64,000 nt of DNA. Origin: Bacteroidia bacterium (lineage in GTDB: Bacteria; Bacteroidota; Bacteroidia; Bacteroidales; Paludibacteraceae). The stretch covers positions 1 through 64,000 of the forward strand of contig RZYM01000002.1 in assembly GCA_009930305.1 (NCBI GenBank), read 5' to 3'. Positions 20,460 to 28,856 of this stretch are shown here, piece by piece. The position numbers and the translations under genes are program-made. Below the pieces are notes generated by a model. That model was not told the origin of the DNA, did no database searches, and saw nothing but the letters and a program-made list of their open reading frames with translations. Within the stretch, counting starts at the first letter, position 1; each line of letters begins with the position of its first letter.

Positions 20460-21446
20460 ATGAAACGTTTCATCCTTTTTTCCGTCATACTAAGCGCATC
20501 GATATACGCATACGGACAATACGATGACATTTATTATGAAAAACCATCTCAAAAAAAGAGTTCTATAACAACTCAAGCTCCTACTACTGTTGTTATAGAA
20601 AATGAGAATACACAAGAAACTTATCAAGGTTCTACTCGCAATGTTGACGAGTATAACCGCTGGGGGAGTTCCTCTAATACAAATGAATCCGCACAAAGTT
20701 CGGATAATGATACCGCCTACACAGAAGATTTTCAATACACAGAACAAATTGTAAAATACTACAATCCTGAAGCTGTTACAATCAATGACCCACAATACGT
20801 ATACGTATATGAAGATGCACAAGATGAAGTTATTGAGACTGCACCTGTCATTAATTTAACATTCGGTTTAGGTTATTACACACCACTATGGGGATTTTAC
20901 AATCCTTGGTACACATGGAACTGGGGTTGGTATGATCCATGGTACAATCCATGGTATAATCCTTGGCATGGCAGTTATTGGGGACCTGGACATTATTATG
21001 GACCTGGTCCTGGACCACATCATGGAGGTTACTACAGCAACCGCCAACCACATTCGTCAGATGGAAGATATGCCGGAGGTAGATATTATAATACGCAGTC
21101 ATCACGCCAAGCTGTTTCCGGAGGACCTTCAAGAAGTGCAGATGTAAATCGCAGCAGCGGAACTAGTTCTTCTAGGGGTTCAGGTTCTAGATCTACAACT
21201 ATATCCGGAAGAAGTTCTGGAAGCGTAAGTCCTTCACGTAATAGCAGTATTGATTATAATCGCGGTTCATCATCATCACCATCTCGGTCTTCTAGTGGAT
21301 ACAGCAATGGTAGCAGCAGATCGGGAAGTAGTTTTAGCGGAGGAAGTGGAAGAAGTTCTGGAGGTAGCTTCAGTGGTGGAAGCAGAAGTTCAGGTGGCGG
21401 ATTTAGCGGCGGTGGTGGTCGTAGCTCAGGCGGAGCAACTAGATAA
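20460..21446 (+). CDS. Secreted low-complexity protein (WY-rich centre, Ser/Gly/Arg-rich tail)
   Basis: A 328-residue exported protein. After the signal peptide (ILFSVILSASIYAYG) comes an acidic, Gln/Asn/Thr-rich part. A membrane-loop-like aromatic centre follows, with near-repeats YDPWYNPWYNPWHG and GPGHYYGPGPGPHHGG. The last 120 residues are built of RSSGGSFSGG-type repeats. Similar proteins occur in many Bacteroidetes beside FadL-like outer-membrane proteins, and one follows here 27 bases downstream. Function unknown; a surface or envelope role is likely. Confidence 0.7.
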   Translation: MKRFILFSVILSASIYAYGQYDDIYYEKPSQKKSSITTQAPTTVVIENENTQETYQGSTRNVDEYNRWGSSSNTNESAQSSDNDTAYTEDFQYTEQIVKYYNPEAVTINDPQYVYVYEDAQDEVIETAPVINLTFGLGYYTPLWGFYNPWYTWNWGWYDPWYNPWYNPWHGSYWGPGHYYGPGPGPHHGGYYSNRQPHSSDGRYAGGRYYNTQSSRQAVSGGPSRSADVNRSSGTSSSRGSGSRSTTISGRSSGSVSPSRNSSIDYNRGSSSSPSRSSSGYSNGSSRSGSSFSGGSGRSSGGSFSGGSRSSGGGFSGGGGRSSGGATR

Positions 21447-21473
21447 TTGCAACAATGTATTTAACTAATTAAT

Positions 21474-23018
21474 ATGAAGAGAGTTATTGTTTCTGTAATA
21501 GGTTTATCGCTTACTATGCTTGCATTAGCGCAAAGTATGCCCTTTATGAATAATTATGATGCAACTAAGTTTTCTAGCACAGAATTAAATGGAACTGCCA
21601 GATTTATGGCAGTTGGAGGTGCTATGAGTGCATTAGGAGGAGATGCATCAGTATTAGTTTATAACCCAGGTGGTATTGGCATTTATCGTAGTTCCGAAAT
21701 AACTTTGTCTCTAAACACACACTGGACAAATACAACTATGGTTGGAAATACACAACAATATGTAACTGCCAATTTATCTAACGCTGCATACGTTGGTACA
21801 TGGGACCTAAAAAAAGAAAAAGGCTTAGTTAATTTCAATTTTGGAGTTGCATACAACCGTGTAAAAAACTTTAGTAGAAATGCTGCATACTCGCGCAATA
21901 AAAACTATTCTATAAGTCAAATACTTGCTGCATCAACTCAAGGTGTTAATAAAGCAGATCTTGTTTCTTCCAGTAATTATGACCCATATAATAATCCTAA
22001 TGTTGCATGGCGTTCTATCTTAGGATATTGTTCATATACTTTTGACGACACATCTGATAATACATACATTTCACATTTTGACGAAGTTGGAGGAGGAAAC
22101 GTATACGACAATGTGTACCTTAACGAACGTGGATATGTTGACGAATACGCTATAAGTTTTGGAGGAAATGTTAGTAATATATTCTATTGGGGTATGAGTT
22201 TTGTATGCGATTACATGGATTATAGTTTAAAACAATCCTACTACGAAAGCATGTCAGACCAAAGCACTATAGAGCTAAATAATTATTATAGAGCTATAGG
22301 AACAGGTTTTACATACAAATTAGGATTTATCATAAAGCCTATTAATTGGCTGCGTATAGGTGCAGCTTTCCATACTCCAACATGGTTTGCTGTTAATAGC
22401 TACAACTATAGTGATATTTATACAAAGATTTACACAGCAGGCAGTTCCACAAATAACAATCTTCAATCTCCTGAAGAAGGAGAACGTGCATATGTTAACT
22501 CTCCGATGAAAGCCATTGCCGGTTTAGGTTTTGTATTAGGAAAATTCGGATTCGTTGGAATTGACTATCAATATGCTAACTATAGGGGAATGGAAATTCA
22601 ATCATCTTCACGTATGGACAATGTAACTATGAACAAAATAATCGGTAACGAAATGTTGGATACACACACTGTTCGTTTAGGTATTGAAATAAAGCCTCTT
22701 GAATCATTATCTTTAAGACTTGGTGGTGGATACACAACTCCTTGCGAATCTGTTAATGGTTCAAGAATGTATTATGATAACGATACACGTACTGATTTAG
22801 AATATTACAATGACAATGGTTCATATAATGTAACTGCGGGTGTTGGTTACCGTATAGGTAGACATGCTATTGATTTGGCATACGTATACCAAGTAAACCT
22901 AGCAAATTATTACGAATTTTCGAATACTACGTATCCTATAAGCGGTCTTAGCATTGATCCTATTGCTTTAAGAAGTATACGTAACCAGATTGTACTTTCA
23001 TACGCAATTCGTTTCTAA
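21474..23018 (+). CDS. FadL/OmpP1-type outer-membrane protein
   Basis: A 514-residue beta-barrel protein. The signal peptide (VIVSVIGLSLTMLALAQ) is followed by GTARFMAVGGAMSALGGDASVLVYNPGGIGIYR, the N-terminal hatch segment of the FadL/OmpP1 family (split here as ARFMAVGGAMSALGGD and NPGGIGIY). Repeated amphipathic strands follow and the protein ends in Phe (SYAIRF). Such porins import hydrophobic compounds; the substrate is unknown. It forms a pair with the preceding secreted protein. Confidence 0.85.
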   Translation: MKRVIVSVIGLSLTMLALAQSMPFMNNYDATKFSSTELNGTARFMAVGGAMSALGGDASVLVYNPGGIGIYRSSEITLSLNTHWTNTTMVGNTQQYVTANLSNAAYVGTWDLKKEKGLVNFNFGVAYNRVKNFSRNAAYSRNKNYSISQILAASTQGVNKADLVSSSNYDPYNNPNVAWRSILGYCSYTFDDTSDNTYISHFDEVGGGNVYDNVYLNERGYVDEYAISFGGNVSNIFYWGMSFVCDYMDYSLKQSYYESMSDQSTIELNNYYRAIGTGFTYKLGFIIKPINWLRIGAAFHTPTWFAVNSYNYSDIYTKIYTAGSSTNNNLQSPEEGERAYVNSPMKAIAGLGFVLGKFGFVGIDYQYANYRGMEIQSSSRMDNVTMNKIIGNEMLDTHTVRLGIEIKPLESLSLRLGGGYTTPCESVNGSRMYYDNDTRTDLEYYNDNGSYNVTAGVGYRIGRHAIDLAYVYQVNLANYYEFSNTTYPISGLSIDPIALRSIRNQIVLSYAIRF

Positions 23019-23042
23019 AGAAAGTAAAAAATAATTATTCTT

Positions 23043-23078
23043 ACAGAGTTTACATTATTGTAAGCTCTGTTTTTTTAT
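23043..23078 (+). terminator. Terminator between the FadL-like gene and lpxB
   Basis: ACAGAGTTTACA and TGTAAGCTCTGT form a 12-bp stem (one G-T pair) followed by seven T. It overlaps the last codons of the convergent lpxB gene and can serve the plus-strand transcript. Confidence 0.85.
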
Positions 23079-24194
23079 TGTAGATATGATGTCATTAGAA
23101 GCAACATCTGATGCAACAGAAGATCCTAAATTTGATGAAATTTGTCTATAATCAGATATCATAAGATTTCTATATTCATCATTTTGGATGATAGTTTTAA
23201 GTTCAGATATAGTATTTTTTGCGGAAAATTGATAAGCAACCAGTTCCTTTACAACTTGCTTATTAGCAATTATGTTAACTAATGAGATATAGGGTATTTT
23301 GATCAGGTATTTTCTTCCGAAATAGTATAACACACGTGGAATTCGTATAGGATAACATACTATTTGTGGAACGTTAAATAATGCTGTTTCTAATGTAGCA
23401 GTTCCTGAATTAACTATTGCAACTGAGGCATTTGCCAATAAATCATAGGTTTGATCGTAAATGACTCTAATACCACTTTTAGTTGCAGGCTGATACATTT
23501 GCGTATCAACTGCAGATGTCGCCGCCATTATGCATTGATAGCCCTCGAATTGCGTAAAATCTATTTCATTAAGTACTGAAATAGTCAAGCCTACTTCTTG
23601 TTTACGACTACCCGGCAACAATGCAATAATTTTCTTATCAGGTAGTGAATTCCTATGCAAAAAATCTGCAATACTACATGTTTGTGCATTACTTACAGAC
23701 TCGACAGTTGGATTGCCCACATAAACTGCTTCGCAAGAATATTTTGCGTAGAAATCAGGCTCGAAGGGGAAAATTGCATATACCCTATCAATATATTTTC
23801 TAATAAGTTTTACGCGAGACGTTTTCCATGCCCAAATTTTAGGAGGAATATAATAGAATGTAGGTATAGACAGTTTCTCTTTTACGTATTTCGCTATTTG
23901 AAGATTAAATCCCGGATAATCAATTAATATAACAGCGTCAGGTTGATATCGTTTTATATCTTCCTTGCATTGCTGAATGTTTTTCAATATAGTTTTAGCA
24001 TGCGTCACTACCCTAACAAAACCCATAACAGCAGTATCTCTATAATGACGGACCAGACAGCCACCTTGCGCTTGCATTAAATCTCCGCCATAATAACGAA
24101 ACTCGGCATCCGAGTCGCTGACTCGTAAGGACTTCATCAAATTAGATCCATGCAAATCGCCTGATGCTTCGCCTGCTATTAAATAATATTTCAT
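23055..24194 (-). CDS. lpxB: Lipid-A-disaccharide synthase
   Basis: A 379-residue GT19 enzyme that joins UDP-diacylglucosamine and lipid X in lipid A synthesis. The N-terminus YYLIAGEASGDLHGSNLM is the family signature. DYPGFNLQIAK, IPPKIWAWK and the LLPGSRKQEV motif follow, with NSGTATLETAL near the C-terminus. It is translated after a TAATG overlap with the small membrane protein gene in the surE operon. Confidence 0.97.
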   Translation of the reverse strand: MKYYLIAGEASGDLHGSNLMKSLRVSDSDAEFRYYGGDLMQAQGGCLVRHYRDTAVMGFVRVVTHAKTILKNIQQCKEDIKRYQPDAVILIDYPGFNLQIAKYVKEKLSIPTFYYIPPKIWAWKTSRVKLIRKYIDRVYAIFPFEPDFYAKYSCEAVYVGNPTVESVSNAQTCSIADFLHRNSLPDKKIIALLPGSRKQEVGLTISVLNEIDFTQFEGYQCIMAATSAVDTQMYQPATKSGIRVIYDQTYDLLANASVAIVNSGTATLETALFNVPQIVCYPIRIPRVLYYFGRKYLIKIPYISLVNIIANKQVVKELVAYQFSAKNTISELKTIIQNDEYRNLMISDYRQISSNLGSSVASDVASNDIISTIKKQSLQ

Positions 24195-24472
24195 TAAAAA
24201 AATAAGTAAAACAACATCATTAAATATGGAGTAAGTCCGAGGATTCCACCCCTACATATATTCCATCTGTCAGTATGATAACCCCAAAACAAGATCAATA
24301 AATCGGGTAAGGAACAAAATATTAGATACTGTAAAAAAACAGGCTGACGCAACCAGATTGATACTTCAGACAATGGAGATCCGGATATTATATTCCATGT
24401 TACCACAAAGAATAAAAATGGCAGCAATAAACACGAAACTAACCCGAGATAAAAATTATCTAGTTTCTTCAT
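24194..24472 (-). CDS. Small three-span membrane protein between surE and lpxB
   Basis: A 92-residue protein with about three hydrophobic spans (LGLVSCLLLPFLFFVVTW, YLIFCSLPDLLILFWGY, LTPYLMMLFYLFF). It overlaps surE by 17 bases and lpxB by one base at TAATG. A protein of this kind sits at the same place in many Bacteroidetes. Function unknown; an envelope link is suggested by lpxB. Confidence 0.7.
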   Translation of the reverse strand: MKKLDNFYLGLVSCLLLPFLFFVVTWNIISGSPLSEVSIWLRQPVFLQYLIFCSLPDLLILFWGYHTDRWNICRGGILGLTPYLMMLFYLFF

Positions 24473-25229
24473 AATCCCATGATTTAAGTTTATTTATTGC
24501 ATTATAATCGGTCAAATCAACTCTACAAGGCACCACTGATATATATGAATTTCTCATTACAGCCTCATCCGTATCTTTTGCATCTATTTCTAAATCAAAG
24601 AAATCGCCTGTCAACCAATAATAATTATTACCTGCCGGATCTTCTCTTACAACGAAACGTTCTTTCCATCTTCCATAACACTGTCTGCACACTTTCATTC
24701 CTTTAACATGCTCAACAGGAGGGACATTTACATTTAAGCATATATCTTTGGGCAAACCCTCATCTAATACCTTTTGCGTAATTATTGCCGCATAACGAAC
24801 TGCTTCTGTAAAATCGGCACGTGGATCGTAGTCACACAATGAAAATCCTATGGATGGGACGCCTTCAATGCATCCTTCAATAACTGCACCCATTGTACCC
24901 GAATATATAGAACTAATTGATGTGTTTGAGCCATGATTAATGCCTGCAACTACAACATCAGGCCTACGATCAAGTACTTTATATAAGCCTATTTTTACGC
25001 AATCGGTTGGAGTCCCATTACAACGATACATTACCAAACCATCTTTCTCGTAATGTTTCCAAATTCTTAAAGGAGTGTTTACAGTTATCGCACTTGATTG
25101 AGCAGAACGAGGGCCATCCGGAGCAACAACTACTATATCCCCAATAGGCGCAATTGCTTCTATTAAAGAATGAATACCACGGGCATCTATTCCATCGTCA
25201 TTCGTAACCAATATTAATGGTCTATTCAT
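24456..25229 (-). CDS. surE: 5'/3'-nucleotidase SurE
   Basis: A 257-residue metal-dependent nucleotidase acting on nucleoside monophosphates. The N-terminal motif LVTNDDGIDARGIHSL carries the metal-binding Asp-Asp pair. The GTPTDCVKIGLY and GINHGSNTSISSIYSGTMGAVIEG motifs are complete. It is the second-upstream partner of lpxB, a common Bacteroidetes arrangement. Confidence 0.96.
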   Translation of the reverse strand: MNRPLILVTNDDGIDARGIHSLIEAIAPIGDIVVVAPDGPRSAQSSAITVNTPLRIWKHYEKDGLVMYRCNGTPTDCVKIGLYKVLDRRPDVVVAGINHGSNTSISSIYSGTMGAVIEGCIEGVPSIGFSLCDYDPRADFTEAVRYAAIITQKVLDEGLPKDICLNVNVPPVEHVKGMKVCRQCYGRWKERFVVREDPAGNNYYWLTGDFFDLEIDAKDTDEAVMRNSYISVVPCRVDLTDYNAINKLKSWDYEETR

Positions 25230-25231
25230 AT

Positions 25232-25633
25232 TTACAATAAGCGTATATTATGTTTTTGTAGGATTTCGGAGGCTTGAACCATATTATCAGGTTTAATTAC
25301 TACGCTTGCGGTTTCTCCTTCAGAAAATGCATACATATATTCAATGTATATTTTTGCTTCTGCCAACAAATCAAGCACTTTATCTAAAGAACCTGCTTTA
25401 TTTGGAATATTAACTGCAATAACATCAGTTAAAGACACTGCAAATCCTTTATCTTTTAGTAATATGCGAACTTTTTCCGGTTCAGGAACTATTACACGTA
25501 ATATTCCAAAGTCTGAATTATCTGCTACGCTAAAAGCCGTCATATTAATGCCGGCCTGTCCTAATATTTTTGTTACATCATTAAGACGTCCCGTTTTGTT
25601 TTCTAAAAAAACGGATAATTGTTTTGTTGCCAT
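25232..25633 (-). CDS. ACT-domain protein (two ACT modules)
   Basis: A 133-residue protein made of two ACT modules: KQLSVFLENKTGRLNDVTKIL and, from about residue 70, VIAVNIPNKAGSLDKVLDLL. ACT domains bind amino acids and regulate nearby enzymes. Its place directly after a phenylacetate-CoA ligase is conserved in many anaerobes, so it may sense aromatic amino acids for that enzyme. Confidence 0.88.
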   Translation of the reverse strand: MATKQLSVFLENKTGRLNDVTKILGQAGINMTAFSVADNSDFGILRVIVPEPEKVRILLKDKGFAVSLTDVIAVNIPNKAGSLDKVLDLLAEAKIYIEYMYAFSEGETASVVIKPDNMVQASEILQKHNIRLL

Positions 25634-25653
25634 ATCAGTCTCTTTTTTAGTGT

Positions 25654-26955
25654 TTATTTGAAAACGCGCTTGTCTAGAACTCGTTTTGCCTTACCTTGAC
25701 TACGTTCCAAAGAACGAGGTTCTACCAATCTTATTATTGGTTGTATGCCAACTACACTTTGAATTTTATGTGCCAATTTCTTTTGTAGATTCAGCATTCC
25801 GCTTATATCATCTGTATAATATTGTTCTTTTACTTCAACTTGAATTTCAAAGGTGTCTGTGTTGTTAACACGATCAACCGTGATAAAGAAATGCGGTTCA
25901 AATTCTTCTGTTTCGCATATTACAGATTCTAATTGAGATGGGAATACATTTACACCACGTATGATTAACATATCATCAGAACGTCCCAATATCTTAGCCA
26001 TTCTAACAGAAGTTCGTCCACATTCGCATTTATCGTAAATTAAATGGGTCAAGTCTCTCGTTCTAAAACGAATCATTGGTATTCCTTCTTTTGTAAGTGT
26101 TGTAAACACCAACTCTCCTTTTTCGCCAGGTGCAACAGGTATTCCTGTTTCAGGATCAATAATTTCAGGGAAGAAATGGTCTTCACAAAGGTGTGTACCA
26201 CATTGAAATTCGCATTCGTGACCAACACCCGGACCCATAATTTCAGTCAATCCGTATATATCATAGGCCTTAATGCCCATCTTATGCTCAATTTCTTGTC
26301 GCATTTGTTCTGTCCATGGTTCAGCTCCGAAAATTCCAACTTTTAAATGAAATTCATCACGTGGGAATTCCGACTTCTCCATAGATTCAGCCAAATATAA
26401 AGCATACGATGGTGTGCAAGCTAATGCTTTCACACCTAAATCGTGCATCATCAATAGTTGTTTCTCTGTATTTCCTGCAGACATTGGTATCACGGTTCCA
26501 CCAATCGTTTCAGCTGCTCCATGAGCGCCAAGACCTCCGGTAAATAGACCATAACCATAAGAGATTTGAACAACATCGTTTTTACCTAAACCGAATGCTG
26601 TAAGACAACGCGCTCCTACTTCTTTCCATACATTTAAATCATTACGAGTATAACCGACAACAATCGGTTTACCCGTTGTACCTGAAGATGCATGTACTCG
26701 CACTATTTCAGACATCGGAGAAGATAATAATCCAAAAGGATAATAGTCTCTTAAATCTTTTTTTGATGTGAATGGAAGTTTTACGATATCATCTATTGTT
26801 TGGATATCACCCGGCATAACGCCGGCTTCCTGCATTCTTTTACGATAAGGTTCGCAATTATAATATACTCTATCTACAACATTTTTTAATCTTTCTCCTT
26901 GCAATTTACGCATTTGCTCGCGGTCCATGCATTCAGCAGTTTCATTCCATATCAT
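25654..26955 (-). CDS. paaK: Phenylacetate-CoA ligase
   Basis: A 433-residue AMP-forming acyl-CoA ligase that activates phenylacetate or related aryl acids. The P-loop-like motif VHASSGTTGKPIVVGYT (about residues 90-106), the YGLTEIMGPGV motif (about 235-245) and GRSDDMLIIRGVNVFPSQLE are present. In anaerobes such enzymes often work with indolepyruvate:ferredoxin oxidoreductase in amino-acid fermentation; no ior genes are in the window. It heads the operon with the ACT protein 20 bases downstream. Confidence 0.94.
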   Translation of the reverse strand: MIWNETAECMDREQMRKLQGERLKNVVDRVYYNCEPYRKRMQEAGVMPGDIQTIDDIVKLPFTSKKDLRDYYPFGLLSSPMSEIVRVHASSGTTGKPIVVGYTRNDLNVWKEVGARCLTAFGLGKNDVVQISYGYGLFTGGLGAHGAAETIGGTVIPMSAGNTEKQLLMMHDLGVKALACTPSYALYLAESMEKSEFPRDEFHLKVGIFGAEPWTEQMRQEIEHKMGIKAYDIYGLTEIMGPGVGHECEFQCGTHLCEDHFFPEIIDPETGIPVAPGEKGELVFTTLTKEGIPMIRFRTRDLTHLIYDKCECGRTSVRMAKILGRSDDMLIIRGVNVFPSQLESVICETEEFEPHFFITVDRVNNTDTFEIQVEVKEQYYTDDISGMLNLQKKLAHKIQSVVGIQPIIRLVEPRSLERSQGKAKRVLDKRVFK

Positions 26956-26980
26956 GATAAAATATTTTTTTCATATGCAA

Positions 26981-27086
26981 AGATAATGCAAGTGAGGGTA
27001 GAGACAAAATTTATTTTGGCTATACCGAACGTAGCTTATTTTATTAAAAGATAATACAAGTGAGAGTAGAGGCAAAATTTATTTTG
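26981..27086. repeat. Two 38-bp intergenic direct repeats, 68 bp apart
   Basis: AGATAATGCAAGTGAGGGTA followed by GAGACAAAATTTATTTTG at 26981-27018 recurs at 27049-27086 with three changes, all G/A exchanges. The GATAnTGCAAGnGAG..GAGnCAAA form resembles an intergenic repeat seen often beside gene starts in Bacteroidales; its role is not known to me. Confidence 0.75.
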
Positions 27087-27212
27087 ACCCCTTAACACTA
27101 CAAACGAAACTATCAAATTGTAATGTTATTTGCTCTATTTGCTTTCAATCCCTATATATTATATGTAAAATATAATCATTTTGTATCTATAATATTATTT
27201 TTAATACCTTTT

Positions 27213-27240
27213 TGATGTGAATATACCGTAATTTACATCA
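27213..27240. promoter_or_regulatory. Inverted repeat upstream of amt
   Basis: TGATGTGAA and TTTACATCA are inverted copies (one G-T mismatch) with a 10-bp centre. They end 8 bases before the -7 box, over the -33 region, so a regulator bound here would control amt. Confidence 0.5.
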
Positions 27241-27248
27241 TATTGTCA

Positions 27249-27256
27249 TAATTTTG
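27249..27256 (+). promoter_or_regulatory. -7 box of amt
   Basis: TAATTTTG fits TAnnTTTG, 24 bases before the start codon. Confidence 0.55.
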
Positions 27257-27280
27257 CCTTGAATTAAAACATATAGTAAA

Positions 27281-28642
27281 ATGAAAAAGAGATGGATAAT
27301 TTTAATGGCATTCATGATTTTATTTGCCATTTTAGGTCTGATTCTACCAGAATCAGCAAGTTGGTCTGGTAAAAATGAACCCATAAACTACGCTAATGTT
27401 GCTTGGATGATAACCGCAACTATTTTTGTACTAATGATGACTCCGGGACTCTCATTTTTTTATGGTGGAATGGTTAGAGCCAAAAACGTAATATCCACCA
27501 TGCTGCAAAGCTTTATAGCAATGGGTATTATAAGTATTATATGGGTAGTGATTGGATTCAGTCTCGCCTTTGGTGATGATATAGGAGGATTTATTGGAAA
27601 TCCATTTACTTATTTTATGTTTAGAAATGTTGGGGCTCACATCCCTGTTGGTAACGAAAACTTATCCGGACTTGGATTAACAATACCTCTTGCATTATAT
27701 GCACTGTTTCAAATGAAATTTGCCATAATAACGCCTTCTTTAATAACCGGCTCGTTTGCCGAACGCGTGCATTTTTCAGCGTACCTTGTATTTATGGCTT
27801 TATTTTGCTTGTTCGTATATTGTCCTTTAGCACACTGGACTTGGCATCCCGATGGATTTTTAAATAAAATGTTTGTAAAAGATTTTGCCGGAGGTATAGT
27901 TGTACATGCATCATCAGGTGTAGCCGCACTGGTAGGTGCCTTATTCTTAGGCAGAAGAAAACAATCTGCAAAACACGTTCCGGCAAATATACCATTTGTG
28001 ATGCTAGGTGCAGGTATGCTATGGCTTGGTTGGTTCGGATTTAACGGCGGTTCGTCGCTAGCTGCCGACAGCATAGCTGTAAAAGCCTTTTTAAACACCA
28101 ATATAGCATCAGCCACTGCAATGATTGTTTGGGTTTTATTTGATTGTTTGCGTGGACATAAACCTTCTGCCATGGGTGCAGCTGTTGGAGCTGTAGTCGG
28201 ACTTGTATCAATAACACCGTCGGCCGGATGGGTTTCGGTTGGACAAAGCATTTGCATCGCATTTATAACAGCTCTTATTTGCAATGTAGCTATTCACTGG
28301 AAAAATAAAACCAATGTTGATGATGCACTCGATGTATTTCCGACTCACGGAATAGGCGGTATTTTGGGTACAATATTAACAGGTATATTTGTATATGAAA
28401 CAAATGAGATCAGCTATTTTCATAGTTTTTTAAACCATTTATTGGCAGTGATAATTGTTATTACTTACACATTCCTGGTTACTTATGCCTTATATTGGAT
28501 TACGAACAAGATGATAAAAATGAGAGTGTCTGAAAAGAATGAAAGAGTAGGTCTTGACATGAGTCAACATGATGAATTATATGGTGTTGAAATGCTTACA
28601 GATAGTAGAGAATTGGCCGAGTATGACCCTAATCAAGAATAG
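27281..28642 (+). CDS. amt: Ammonium transporter
   Basis: A 453-residue Amt/MEP/Rh channel protein with about eleven or twelve spans. Family motifs are present: FFYGGMVRAKNVISTMLQ, the conserved DFAGGIVVHASSGVAALVGA, WLGWFGFNGGSS and DALDVFPTHGIGGILGT, which carries the pore His. A P-II protein gene often follows amt, but here the next gene is maeB, so control must be elsewhere. The C-terminal tail (SEKNERVGLDMSQHDELYG) is the usual regulatory end. Confidence 0.96.
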   Translation: MKKRWIILMAFMILFAILGLILPESASWSGKNEPINYANVAWMITATIFVLMMTPGLSFFYGGMVRAKNVISTMLQSFIAMGIISIIWVVIGFSLAFGDDIGGFIGNPFTYFMFRNVGAHIPVGNENLSGLGLTIPLALYALFQMKFAIITPSLITGSFAERVHFSAYLVFMALFCLFVYCPLAHWTWHPDGFLNKMFVKDFAGGIVVHASSGVAALVGALFLGRRKQSAKHVPANIPFVMLGAGMLWLGWFGFNGGSSLAADSIAVKAFLNTNIASATAMIVWVLFDCLRGHKPSAMGAAVGAVVGLVSITPSAGWVSVGQSICIAFITALICNVAIHWKNKTNVDDALDVFPTHGIGGILGTILTGIFVYETNEISYFHSFLNHLLAVIIVITYTFLVTYALYWITNKMIKMRVSEKNERVGLDMSQHDELYGVEMLTDSRELAEYDPNQE

Positions 28643-28814
28643 TCTAAGCAATTGATATGTCTTAGTCATAAATATTCTATATAGTTAAATTACGCGAGTA
28701 TATAACAAATATCATTTACCTGATTTTCTGACACTAAAGTCTTATAAAACAAATTAGTATTAACTTGATTAAAAAAGTTTTTATCAAGATGCAATATTAC
28801 GTTAAAATAAATCT

Positions 28815-28822
28815 TAATTTTG
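28815..28822 (+). promoter_or_regulatory. -7 box of maeB
   Basis: TAATTTTG fits the consensus, 34 bases before the start codon. Confidence 0.5.
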
Positions 28823-28856
28823 CAGTGCCTAAAAGTAACTGATAAATTTATACAAT

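Larger units (their letters stand above)
26956..27280. other. 325-bp intergenic region with a pair of 38-bp repeats and the amt control region
   Basis: No coding frame of note. It holds two direct repeats (26981-27018 and 27049-27086), an AT-rich stretch, an inverted repeat (27213-27240) and the -7 box of amt. The divergent paaK and amt promoters must both lie here. Confidence 0.7.

Noticed and set aside
28764..28788. Terminator of amt
   Set aside because: CTTGAT..ATCAAG can pair, but no T run follows the stem, so it is not reported as a feature.
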